A stretch of DNA of 64,000 nt from Ceraceosorus guamensis (lineage: Eukaryota; Basidiomycota; Exobasidiomycetes; Ceraceosorales; Ceraceosoraceae), in contig NW_020290001.1 of NCBI RefSeq assembly GCF_003144195.1, positions 1 to 64,000 on the forward strand, in the 5' to 3' direction. The notes beneath the pieces are model-generated. The model had not been told where the DNA came from and searched no databases. It saw only the letters and a program-made list of their open reading frames with translations. Of the stretch, positions 21,196 to 32,428 are shown piece by piece. Both the position numbers and the translations under genes were made by a program. The stretch's first letter is position 1. Each line of letters begins with the position of its first letter.

Positions 21196-23966
21196 TCATC
21201 CCGCGCAAATGCCGGAACAGCCACCTCGGCAGCCCCAGCAGGACCAAGGTTGAGCACCGACCTGTCTAAGCAGAAGCGTAACAATGCTAGCTGCTCCTTC
21301 GCCCAGCACAAAGCCGGCGCTCAGGACGAGCAAGAAGACGGGTGGAAGATCGAAAGGAGAAGGCGCTTTGCCACCCCTTTTCTGCGCTTGTCGACGTTGA
21401 TACCAAATGGATAGCAGACCACCCAGAAGTCGCGCTAGGGTGTAATTTGGCTGTCGGATCAAGTGTGCAACATGGTCAGTCATTGCATCAACGGGCAGAG
21501 CTTGCGCCACTCACTGTGTTCAGACCCAGACCGACCGCGAAGGCTATCCCGTTGGGAAGCCAAGCGACGATGGTCTCCCAGCGAGGCCGAAGCGGGGAGC
21601 GTGGGCGCCCCTGCAGTGCTCGTCTATGTTCGCGCGCGTTTTGCCTTGCACTCACGACCGTCTTGAGGGCACCAGAGGTGGCAAAGACAGCAGCAGTCGC
21701 AATCATGAATTCCTTGCTTCGCGCAGGTAGTTGTTCACCATCATTGATGAGCCTTGCAAAGTTGAGCCACAACCTAGCAGCTGGAGCTGGCATTTCGGGT
21801 CCTGGAATCGCGTACGAGGATTCGTACGCTTTGTATCCTATCGAAGACACGACTAGACCCACTGATCCGCCCACCAATTGTCCGACGAACTGCCCTCGAG
21901 GACTCGCACGAACCAAATGCCCAGTCTTGAAGTCTTGCATCAGCTCGCCAGCATGCATTGCACTACCTTCGGCCAGCGCTCCGCCGACTAGGTTGGCTAG
22001 CACATGGTTTGGCGCGACGAAGGCAAACACCAGCTGGCTGAGCTGCAGATTTAGCGTGGCGTCAGCCGTACTTGGATGCGTGGGAGTTCAACAGTCGAGC
22101 GGACAAGCCAAAATTTGATGCTCACCTTGCCTAGCGCGCCGACGGGGTTCAAATCTACAGTGCCCAGGGAGCGCACTGCCAAAACAGCAAGCACGGCAGC
22201 CACCAGAATTCCCAAGGCCACATGCAGGAAATCCACTCCTTGGCTACCAAAAAGGTAGATCAAGATGGTTACTGCAGAGCCGGCGGACAGCACGAGGCCC
22301 ACTAGTAGCCAAGAAGCTGGGATAAGCCTTGCTGCCGGCTCGTCCTCGTCATCAGATTTACGGCTCTGCGTCAAGTGCGCCGAGCTGCCGATGCCGTTGA
22401 CGCCTCGAGCCCCGCGAGCCTGAGCCCGCACTCTCTGAGGTTCGCTGCCGCGCCAAGTAAAGAGCAAGACTAAGATCCCCACGAAGCTTTCGGAGGTCAT
22501 GATCGCCAATGCTATCCAAAGCAGCCATGCTGGCAGAGGAAGAAAGTCGTGTCAACGCCGGACCTGCGACGTGCACCAGAGCTGGGTACGTACCTCGTGA
22601 TCCGGTGTCAGCGTCCAATGGCTCCCCTTTTGCCCATCCATAGTGATGCGCCAAAGGACTGAGGATGCCCCAGCCCACGATAGCTCCGGCGAACATGGCC
22701 GCTGACGTTGGGAAACCCATGATGACTCCCTGACCGACATAAGAGAGGGATGGTGTGAACCACCAACCCCAGACTTTTGCTAGATCGTGCGCTGGCGATA
22801 GAATGTCAAAGGCAGGTACAGCATACACCACGGGAATAAAATAGGCTAGCAGCTGCAGTGACAGTACGAGAGCGCAGCTTGGCTCAATTCGAGAGCTGCG
22901 GCATTTGCTCGACTCGGCGCACTCACAGTTACCCCAGCAGACAACAAGAATGAGTACCACATTGGTCTCCAGCTCTCCTCGATTTCTTGAGAAGTTTGAG
23001 GCTCTTCGGCCTGAGTAGAAGGAGACGCATCTACTCCCGGCACAGGTGCAGGGTTCGGCGTATCGCTGGTGCCCAAGTCCTCGGGCTCCTCGTGAGAATT
23101 GACCGGCGCGTGCACCTGCCAGAGCAGCGGCCTGTGCTCGCCCGATTCGTCGGCCCGCGCGCTGGGGTCCCCACCTTCTTGCGACGCAACTTCCTCATCT
23201 TGGCGTAGTTTGACATTGTGAATGACACCGATGAGCTGTGCAGTTGCTGTTCCTGAAGGGAATCTGAGCTTTTCCTTCAGAACAAAGGTAACGCGCAGAG
23301 GGGCTGCAAAGAAGACGCCGAAGCTGGGAGAGGGAGGAGGAAGGATGGAGTGGAGATCGACTGAGTGAATGCGTTTGCTGGACGTGCCGAGCTTACTCAC
23401 AATGCCAAGCTGCCGCTCCAAAGCATGAGCTCTGCCAAGGAGAACTTGAATGGCGAAGCTCCGCCGTCTCGCGCAGGGTCCAGCAGGGTGAACGCGGGCA
23501 CAATGCCGATGAGGCCAGCAGCGAGAGGCATAGCTCCCGCGCTCACAGCTGTAGCCTGAAGCACAGCGTTCTCCTGCGGTGAGAAGGGACCGCTATGCAG
23601 TGGGGAGCCTGACGAGCCTATTCGAGAAGCGAGCCAAGTGGGAGGTGCAGGGAATAGTTTGACGAGACCGTAGCCCACCAACGCGGCTTGAAGAGAGGCC
23701 ATGGTGATCCATGATGACTGCAGGCCAAAGTAGAGGTTGGTGAATGCTAGCAAGGACCCTACTGCGATGCCACCCAGTAAAGCCCTCGGCGTTACATCGT
23801 CCGGCACCATCCTGCTGCCATTGTGTTGACCGCCTCTTGCGTTCTGCCCTGCTTGCTGGCGATGTGCTCTGGCTTCATCTCGTGCGGCCCTCCGAGCAGC
23901 GGCAGCCTGCACCCTTCGCGTATTGCTTGGAGACATCCTGAAGTCTCCCAGACGTCTGTCAACCAC
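21196..23966 (-). CDS. OPT-family oligopeptide/metal-chelate transporter
   Basis: Seven exons (23401-23966, 22927-23323, 22594-22852, 22126-22529, 21656-22042, 21515-21610, 21196-21450) join in frame to 787 residues (777 if the second Met at 23936 is used), normal for fungal OPT proteins. Family marks: LAFTNLYFGLQSSWITMASL, FFAAPLRV then KLRFPSGTATAQLIGV, GWWFTPSLSYVGQGVIMGFP, WGILSPLAHHYGWAKG, AMHAGELMQDFKTGHLV, WLPNGIAFAVGLGLNTPNY and GEGAASIV. The DFKTGHL and sGTATA-type signatures suggest the branch that includes YSL-like transporters rather than the classical tetrapeptide transporters, but substrate cannot be read from sequence. Its position between FTR1 and FET3 makes an iron- or copper-related substrate, or glutathione, attractive (inference). 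Confidence 0.88.
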
Positions 23967-25324
23967 CAGTCGTGGTCAATTGAAGGGAAGCGACACGGAT
24001 CGAGTGTTGTTTCCCACCTCGATGGCCATTCTGATTCTACGTACGACCCCTGATGTGAATCAAGAATGTTCACGCTGCATGGGTCAAGATGAGTCGCGCG
24101 CGTCGTGAGTCACGAGTGGAGCGCCGATTTCCCGAGCTCGTCACAGCACGTGACTTCCCAGGCGACACGTGACCGATCCCGACCACTGAACCATCAGCGG
24201 GCTGTCTGTTGGATCCTGCTCCGCGACGCCAAAAAAAATTCCAGACGCGTCGGATCAGATTACGCGCGCGGATAAGCCACAACGCAGCAGCGGCGAGCGT
24301 GTGTGTCGCTCTGCTCTTGTCCATGATTTGATTGCTTCCCTCCTCCCGGCGCTAAATCATCGTCCTAAATCGAGACTGTTCACAAGCCGGACCGACTCGC
24401 TCGATATGCTCTCACATCACCTGATGAGGCTTCATGCATGGACTTGCTCGAATTTCTAGACTTGCGAGATTTCGCTTGCAGCAGCAGCAACGAAGCCGAG
24501 GTTCCTGCATGGGCCCGCCGGTCCGCGACAAGTGGAAACCGGAGGCCATGCGGGCGGCTTCTTACTTGAGTTGGCTTCCGAATTTGTGTGCTGCTCTCGT
24601 TCGCTGCCGCCGCAATCGTAACTCTAGGCCAAGTCGTTACAGTACAGTGACGGCAGGGAGGCGCCCTACGGCAGTATGGAGCAGTGAGAGTACAACAGAA
24701 CTCCTGACTGCTATCGAAGGATATCCTTTGGCATCTCCGCTGCGGGTCATCGTTGCACCATGCTTGCTCTTCTCACGCGACAAGGAGCCCCAAATTTGTA
24801 GGCATTCGAATAGGTCCACCACCATTCTTGATTCATGATTCACACTGCGTGTCGGTGCGCGACTTTGTCTTTTGGTTGCCTCACCGCGGTCCCTCGAATG
24901 GCTTTCTGTCCGCCTAATTTGCGATCCAAACCGCGCTGATCAATCATTGATCAGATCAAACCTCACCGCAGCAACTTTAGCCTTATTGAGCAGAAGCTAG
25001 ACTCCCCATTCACTCCTCTCTCGAGTCGATGCCTGCCGCCTGCAAGCGTGACACTTGGAGAGCCTTCACGCAGCAGAAGCGTTCCTGACGCTTCATCCGG
25101 TGGCTTGCAGCACACTCAAGCTTCGCCCTTCTATATCAGCCGGTCTGGACATCAACCCTCTCCGCTGTAACGACGAGCGTAAATCGCTCAGAGCCAGCGC
25201 TACAAGCACGCAGGAAGATCTAAATTGCACAGACACGCTTGTTCATGCTTCCCACGTACCCGCCTCTTTTCCCATCCTCCCTTCACCACCCCTTCTTGTC
25301 TTGCCAAGCACAGCAACATCAGCA
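23967..25324. promoter_or_regulatory. Shared upstream region of OPT and FET3
   Basis: 1.36 kb between divergent OPT and FET3 genes. A GGATAA on the plus strand at 24270-24275 fits the relaxed GATAA class bound by iron GATA factors; no full ATC(A/T)GATAA was found by eye. A GTGAGTCACGAGTGG segment at about 24106-24120 belongs to the dispersed spacer words. The last 300 bp before the FET3 ATG are pyrimidine-rich on the plus strand, as in a leader. Confidence 0.45.
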
Positions 25325-27626
25325 ATGCGAGCGAGTTCCTCTGCAATCGTTGCGGGCGCAGCTGCGCTCGTCGCAGCTTCCAGCTCCACACTCGCAGCGA
25401 ACGTCGACCACGTGTGGAACGTCGGATGGGTCAACGATGTGAATCCAGATGGCCTGCAGCCGAGAAGGGCCATCGGCGTCAACGGCACTTGGCCTCCTCC
25501 TATCATCGTGAGTGCGAAGCTGTCATTTGCTAGGCGGGTCATCTGACCCTGGAGCGTTGGCACCTGACAGAATGTCAATTCGACGGATGTGCTGCGTGTC
25601 ACTGTCAACAACGCTTTTGACGATGGGACCGGAACGGCCTTACACGTGAGTGCAAGCTGTGCCACCTCGACGTAGGCCAAAGTGCTCACGCGAAGCGTCT
25701 CGTTTTGACGGGCTAGAGTCACGGAATGTTCTTCAACAATGTGAGTGCTCGCATGCAAGCTCAGGCCAGTCAAATGCTCATTGATCTGTCCGACCTCTGC
25801 TCCCCTCTCAGACGGGCTATTGGGATGGCGCTGTAGGCATTACGCAGTGTCCCATTCCTGCAGGCCAAAGCATCACGTACGAGCCGCTCAATTCACCAAG
25901 CGGTAGTGCGGGCCGCAAAGAGCAGTGGGGAACCTTTTGGACGTGAGTCGAGAAGCGCACCGGAGACGCACTCAAGCTCTTTGCACCCCCGCTGACAACC
26001 GTCTTGTGATGCAGTCACGGCCATTACGCCGGGCAGTACGTTGACGGTTTGCGCACACCAGCCATCATTCACAACGCCAACGAGGTGCACGCATACGATG
26101 ACGACTACACAATTATCCTAGCGGACTGGTATCACGACGAGCACGACTACCTGCTCAAAAATGAGTTCATCAACGTCAAGAACCCCACCGGTGCCGAGCC
26201 AGTCCCGAAAGCCGCGCAAGTGTACTTTGCCCACACGAGCAACGCGACCAGCGCAAGCTACTTGGCTGGATTCAACGAGAACGCCACGTTGCCTTTCGTG
26301 CCTGGCAAGACGTATCGCTTGCGACTGATCAACATGTCAGCTCTGTCCATGTATCACTTTTGGATCGAGGGCCACGATATGCGCATCATCGAAGCCGATG
26401 GCGTCGACACAGAGGAGTCGCCTGTGGACGTCATCACCATCAGCGTCGCACAGCGATACTCGATTCTGATCACAGCTCGATCTGACACCTCAAAGAATTG
26501 GCCGATCCATGCCAATCTCGATCCAGACATGTACGATGTTGTGCCAGACGACCTACAGCTCAGTGAGTCAGCGCGCGTTGCTTGCACACTTGCCAATCTC
26601 GCGATAATCGCAATGCTGACGCACGCTGGTGTGCGACACCACTGCAGATGTCACGGCGACACTGTCGTATGCATCGGGGCAAGAGCTGGGCTCTGAACGG
26701 CCCACCTTGGACGAGTACAAGTACTTCGACGATACCGTCCTGGTTCCCTCCGCCGTCGAAGGCATGTCTAAAGCGGATGCATCGCACGACCTGCACGTCA
26801 GCTTCAACACGTACAGCGACGGCAAGCCGTACGCGAGCTTCAACAACATCAGCTTCATCAACCCCAACACTCCCTCTCTGTCCACATTGACATCGATGGG
26901 TTCGTTGTCCGCAGATGCGGCAGTCTACGGACCCAACACGGGAGCGACGATCTTCAATCATATGGACATGGTGCAGGTGACCATTTACAATTGGGATGCA
27001 GGTACACATCCTTTCCATCTCCACGGACACAACTTCCAAGTCGTCCACAAGGCGATCGATGTTACCAGCGATGACCCCGCCCTCAACCCACCTTTCAATG
27101 AGACTCAGGTAAACCCAATGCGCCGCGATACCATCACTATTCACAGCACGGGAAGTGCTACAATTCGGTTCCGTGCGGACAACCCTGGGGCCTGGTTCTT
27201 GCACTGTAAGTTGGACGTAGCGGGTTTCCTCGGCCGATTTGAAGCTGCTATGGCTGACGCCAACGAACCTCGCGATGCCTTTCCGTAGGCCACATCGAGT
27301 GGCACATGAATCAAGGTCTATCCACACTACTTCTGGAAGCGCCTCTTCAGGCGCAACAGACGCTCTCCACCCCGGCGGTGTTCGGACAGCAATGTCAATC
27401 GCAAGGCATCTCGCCCACCGGCAATGCGGCGGGTTTCAACTCCACTACGGACTTTGAAGGACTGCAAGCCGAACCTACTTACCTCGTCACCGGCTGGACT
27501 CCGAAAGCTGTGGGAGCGCTCACTGGTTGCATCATCACTGCGCTGTGTGGAATTGCCGCCGTTGTTGCGTATGGATACACTGAGCAGGAGAGCTCGGATG
27601 AGCAGCAAGAAGAGGAGGACAAGTAG
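25325..27626 (+). CDS. FET3: Multicopper ferroxidase Fet3
   Basis: Cell-surface ferroxidase that oxidises Fe(II) to Fe(III) for import by Ftr1. Seven exons (25325-25507, 25571-25645, 25717-25740, 25812-25942, 26015-26562, 26648-27205, 27289-27626) give 618 residues, near the 620-640 of Fet3 proteins. A signal peptide (about 1-25) is followed by three cupredoxin domains. Copper ligands are visible: LHSHGMF, WTHGH followed by YAGQYVDGLR, HPFHLHGHNF, and HCHIEWHMNQGL containing the type-1 Cys; the Cys-His block is rebuilt across the last intron. A C-terminal membrane helix (TGCIITALCGIAAVVAYGY) and an acidic cytosolic tail separate it from secreted laccases. Exon 3 is only 24 nt. Clustered with FTR1. 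Confidence 0.96.
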
Positions 27627-28159
27627 GCATGGAGTCTCCGGGTGTGTGTCTTTGCGGACCATGTGCCCTTCCGTGTGAGGTAGCGCTCGAGGGTGATGCT
27701 TGAATGGATACGATTTGTCACGCCACATGTTTGAGCGAGCCGTCTTGCACCTTTCAGTAATTTCAATGACGATGTGCAGGACATGATCAAATGGCACGGA
27801 TGCCAACATTGACTCAACACTCATGACTCGAGATGGGCTCTGATTGCTGTCTGGAGTCACAGTGAAGAATGGTGAATCGCGAATGGTCGTCGAGTGACAC
27901 GCATGATACTCATCAAGCTCGTGACTTCTCCCAGCTGCTGGACGATGCGCGCGGGGGCGAGCAAGTGCCCTCCGCGCGCACTGCCACACCGCCGCGCATG
28001 CATGCACTTCTTCGCCCCGCGACATCTGTGATTTTGATGAGTCACTGAGTGCAACGAGAGCATGCACGAGTGAAGCCCTCCAACCTGTCACGCCATCATC
28101 GTGGACCACGCTGCCCCAAAAGACCTCTCACCCCCGATTCTCGAATCTGTCTGGGCTCA
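27627..28159. other. Spacer between FET3 and MRE11
   Basis: 530 bp holding the FET3 3' end and the MRE11 upstream region, both on the plus strand. GACTC/CATGACTCG words lie at about 27810-27835. No reading frame of note. Confidence 0.45.
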
Positions 28160-31100
28160 ATGTCGCAGCGACCTACGCGCAAGACTCGAGCAGCGAAAGC
28201 TGCAGCGACGGACAACGATCGCAGCAGAAGCCAAGTGAGCCCAGGAGAAGAGGAGGATGTAGACGTGCGTCAGGCTTCTGTTGCTCCTAGTGAGCGCAGT
28301 ACCAGGTCGAACAGAAGGACCAGACATTCGACTGTAGATTCCAATAGGTCCAATGCTCCACAAAGTCCCGAGAGGAACTCGAGAGCATCGATAGGCACTG
28401 CGCAAGGCGACGCTCAGGACGTACCTCCGTCCGAACACGGAGGGGCTGGCGAATCCAGCAACTCTCCGAGACGCCGAGAACATAGTGCTTCAGCGCCACG
28501 AGATACAAACAACGCATCTTACATGGAGGGACAAGATGACTTCGGAGCCGGTCTCAGTCCCGGGCATCGCTTGGACAGCGTTAGAACCGCGAGCTCTACC
28601 ACGGAAGGCAGGGAAGAGCCGATGGCGAGCGGAAGCTGGACACAGAACCGGTGAGTCATGTAGCACAGCGATGCGGCGTCGCGACAAGAGCTTGCTCAGC
28701 GAGGTTCCGATGCGAATCATAGCCCTCAACTCATGCCAAGCGGAACTTTCAGTGCCCGAGGTGAGCCTTGCGTAGCTTCTCGTGTCTGGTCTGTCGCAAG
28801 CTAACCTGTCGTCGTCATCCTCAGACGAATCGAGCCACGTCAAGATCATGCTCGCAACGGACAATCAGTGAGTACGTGTATGCTAGTGGATGATCATTGT
28901 GCGTTCTCATCACCCTTTCCGCTATCGCTGCAGTGTTGGGTACCTGGAAAAAGATCCGATTCGCGGTCAAGACTCGCTCAACACCTTCCGCGAGATTCTT
29001 CAGCTGGCTCAGCAGCACGATGTGGGTTCAGAAGGACGCGGCATGCGCATCTAGCTGTCCATGACTCATATCGCGCGCACTGCACATGCTCAGGTCGACT
29101 TCATACTGCTGGGTGGTGACTTGTTCCACGAGAATAAGCCCTCCAGAGCGACGCTACATGGTGTCATGGCCTCTCTACGAGAGTACACTCTAGGGGACAA
29201 GCCAGTGAGCATAGAGTTGCTCAGTGATCCCTTCGACGGCAAGGCAGATGGGTATAGGTATGTGGAAGCGGCGACGTGAGCCTGTTGGCGCCTTGAGAAG
29301 ACGATTGACTGTGCCAAGCTTGCTGTCTTCAGCTTTCCAGCGGTCAATTACGAAGACTCTAACTTGAACGTGGCAATCCCCGTCTTCTCCATACACGGCA
29401 ACCACGACGACCCGCAAGGCGTTGGTGTGGTGCGTAGTGGCGGAGCAGCCCAATACCACTCACGCTGGGAGTACTGACGCTGGCCAATCGCTCGCAGGAG
29501 GGTGCTTTATCCGCATTGGACGTTCTTTCAGTGGCCGGCTTGATCAATTACTTTGGCAAGGTGGAGTTGCCCAGCACTGATGGAACGGCCGGGCGAAGCG
29601 CTGCACAAGCAAACGACCCCCTTATGGAGGACGGAATCCGTATTCGACCAGTACTTTTGCAGAAAGGCGGCACAAGGATTGCACTGTACGGCATGGGCAA
29701 CGTAAAGGATGATAGGATGGGATACGAGCTGCGAGCGAATAGAGTGCGCATGTATCGACCTGCCGAGGAACCTCTGAGCTGGTTCAATATCTTGGCCGTG
29801 CACCAAAATCGGTGAGAGACAGGGGCCGGAAGAAAGCCTCACTTGAGGTTCACAGCTGCTCATTCATCGTCTGCCCAACCCAGCGTGGGCCATGATCCGA
29901 AGGCTTTCGTACCCGAGGGGATGTTCGATAACAGCGTTCATCTTGTCGTTTGGGGTCATGAGCACGAACAGCTCATCACACCTCAGCCTGTAGCTGAGAA
30001 AAGATACTGTGTCACGCAGCCTGGCAGCAGTGTAGCCACCAGTCTGATGCCAGGCGAAGCGGCCGAGAAGTAGGTCATCACACGTCACGGTCGAGTAGCT
30101 TGACCGCCTGCTAATACCTTGCTGTGCCTCACTGTCACAGAAAGGTGGCGATTATACACGTGGAAGAAAGGGATTACTACCTGGAGGAGATACCGCTGAG
30201 GACCGTGCGTCCATTTGTGATGGAAGACATTGATCTCGACGATGAGATCCAAGATGCCAATATCGCAGCGGACGACAAGCCTGCAGTGACCAAGCTGCTA
30301 AAGCAACACGTGAGGTAGCTGCGCCCGTGTTGACAACATTTACCCTTCGCTGATAACTTGGCTTACCTGCAGGTCTATGGACTGATACAACGCGCGCATG
30401 AGGAATGGACTGCCAAGCAGCAACGCTTGGAAGATCCAAGCCACCCTGCTGAGCGCATGCCGCTGCCTCTCGTTCGTCTTCGGGTCACGTACACCAAGCA
30501 CGAGATGGGCAACTTGGTCCGTTTCGGACAGGAGTTCGTCGACAAGTTAGCGAACCCCAAGGACGTGCTTCAATTTACCAAGAAAAAGGCCTCAGGTGCC
30601 AGGAAGAGTGAGTAATCTACCACTGTCCTAATCATCAGGTGCTCATCGTTTCGCCACTGCTCCTGCGGCAGAACGAGATGAGAATGTAACGGAGTACATT
30701 GACCCTCAGGCAGAAGGGATGGTCGCGTCCGAAAAGCTCGAGAAAGTTCACGTTGGCGATCTCGTGAGGGAGTACCTCGAGGCGCAAGAACTCAACATTT
30801 TGAATCCCGTTGGTCTGGAAAGAGCGGTCACCAGTTTCATTGAGAAAGACAAGTGAGTAGCGCGGCAATGTGGTTCGTCTGGCCACGCAGAGATTTACTC
30901 ACGCTGCTGTGGCCGCTGTGCGTACTTGACGAGGTAGCAAGGACGCTATCAAAAGGTGAGGTTCATTCGTTGCACGAGAAAGGGTCAGTATGCTTACGCA
31001 AACGCATTCTCGCACAGCTTCGTTGCAAATATGCTCAAGAGCTCAAACAAGGACCTCGTCTCGATGAATCCGGATGAGCAGCAGCTAGACGTCGAAGTTA

Positions 31101-32007
31101 GTCCAGAGTTGCGGATCGCGTGAATTTGAGCGTGGGACTTACACGTATATAGCGCTTCTAGCTGGGACGACTTCGCGAGGAGAATCTCCGTGCAGGGCAA
31201 GACCATGCAGAGGGCCGCCGCAATGCTGGCACAGGCGGTGTCCAGGAAGAGGATGACGACGACGAAGCAGAACAGACTGTCGTAGTGAGTGTGGCGCACC
31301 AGAAACAGGAAACGAGGGTGCGCATCGGCTCAAGTATCTGCTTTGGCTCACAGCGGGGAGGTAGAGCTGCGCACATCGACAGCGATGACTCAATGCTAAG
31401 TGCAGGCCCATCGGAAGTCCTTTCACGCAGCTCAAGCCCTGCAATGCGAGCTCCAGCAGCCAAGAAAACTACGACTTCTAGAGCGCCGACCAGGACTACC
31501 GTGCGCGCGTCGCCAGCAGTTCGATCGCGCACAAAGAAGGCTGTGTTTAGAGGGGGTGATGATGAGGATGAAGACGATGATGACTTGATCATCGATGAGG
31601 ACAGGTCGGCTCCCGCTCCCAGCTCACGAGCTGCTGCTCTTGCCGCGTGAGTGAATGGGCTGCAAGGCGAAGCGATGTCATGACAGCCACGCTAACGTCG
31701 TCGTGCCATCTTGTCGAGCAGAGCGGGAACAAAGAAGGCACCTGCTAGGAAGACGCCTGCAGCGTCAAAGAAAAGTACAACGTCGTCCAAGACGGGCTCG
31801 AAAGCCCCTCCCCGACAAAGTCAGCTGACATTCAGTCAAGCCGGACCCTCGACAGCCAAGAGGACCCCAGCTCGCGCGAGCACTGCTACAAGAGGACGCT
31901 ACGATGACGATGACGACGAGGAGGACAAAGATGCAGCTTTCATCAATGACAGCGAAGACGATGCTGTTCCTGCTTCAAAGGGCAAACGAGCGTCAACTCG
32001 TCGTTAG
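28160..32007 (+). CDS. MRE11: Double-strand-break repair nuclease Mre11
   Basis: Nuclease of the Mre11-Rad50-Nbs1/Xrs2 complex that senses and trims DNA breaks. Sixteen exons (28160-28650, 28723-28760, 28825-28867, 28934-29021, 29094-29257, 29333-29429, 29498-29811, 29884-30069, 30141-30309, 30373-30607, 30672-30852, 30938-30955, 31018-31096, 31162-31284, 31354-31646, 31722-32007) close in frame to 934 residues. The phosphoesterase motifs are all present: DNHVG (189-193), [17 protein letters not shown], and GHEHEQL. The capping domain follows. The N-terminal extension of about 180 Ser/Arg-rich residues is much longer than in human or yeast Mre11. The C-terminus alternates basic SKK/TPARK and acidic DDDDEE blocks, as expected for its DNA-binding tail. 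For exon 8 a downstream acceptor was chosen because it restores [17 protein letters not shown]. Confidence 0.93.
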
Positions 32008-32428
32008 GAAGATCAGAGCGAGCTCCAGGCCGCGTGCTTGCACATCCCGTCAGCCGCTCTTCGCACGCGTCAGCAGAGCACACGATCTTGCGCTTGGCAC
32101 ATTTGTGCTTCCTCTCACGCATCGATGATGTGGGGTGTGTACTACTAGCGACGTGTGGTACTAGACGTTTTGGAACGGAGCGGGAGCAGAGGGTGATTGA
32201 GGTTTTCGCGAGCGAAGCGCGAAGCGGATAACATGCATGGGTGGATCTAGACTTGGGAAGGCGCAAAAGGGGATGGTGTGTAAGGCTTGGACAGAGGGGC
32301 TGGTGACATTGAACAAGGAGAAGCTGGATCGCGACAGCAAAAGGCAGAAAGGCCAAGGCAAAGGTCGCGTGAGCTTTGCTGCAACAGTCGCTCGCGATTG
32401 CACTCAAAGCGAAGGGATGCGCGTGCGT
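32008..32428. other. Convergent spacer between MRE11 and importin alpha
   Basis: 421 bp between two 3' ends. Purine-rich on the plus strand in its second half (about 32280-32370). No gene seen; it should carry both polyadenylation signals. Confidence 0.45.

Noticed and set aside
31153-31161. Alternative acceptor for MRE11 exon 14 after TATATAG
   Set aside because: It would put an in-frame TAG in the exon at once; the next AG keeps the frame open.
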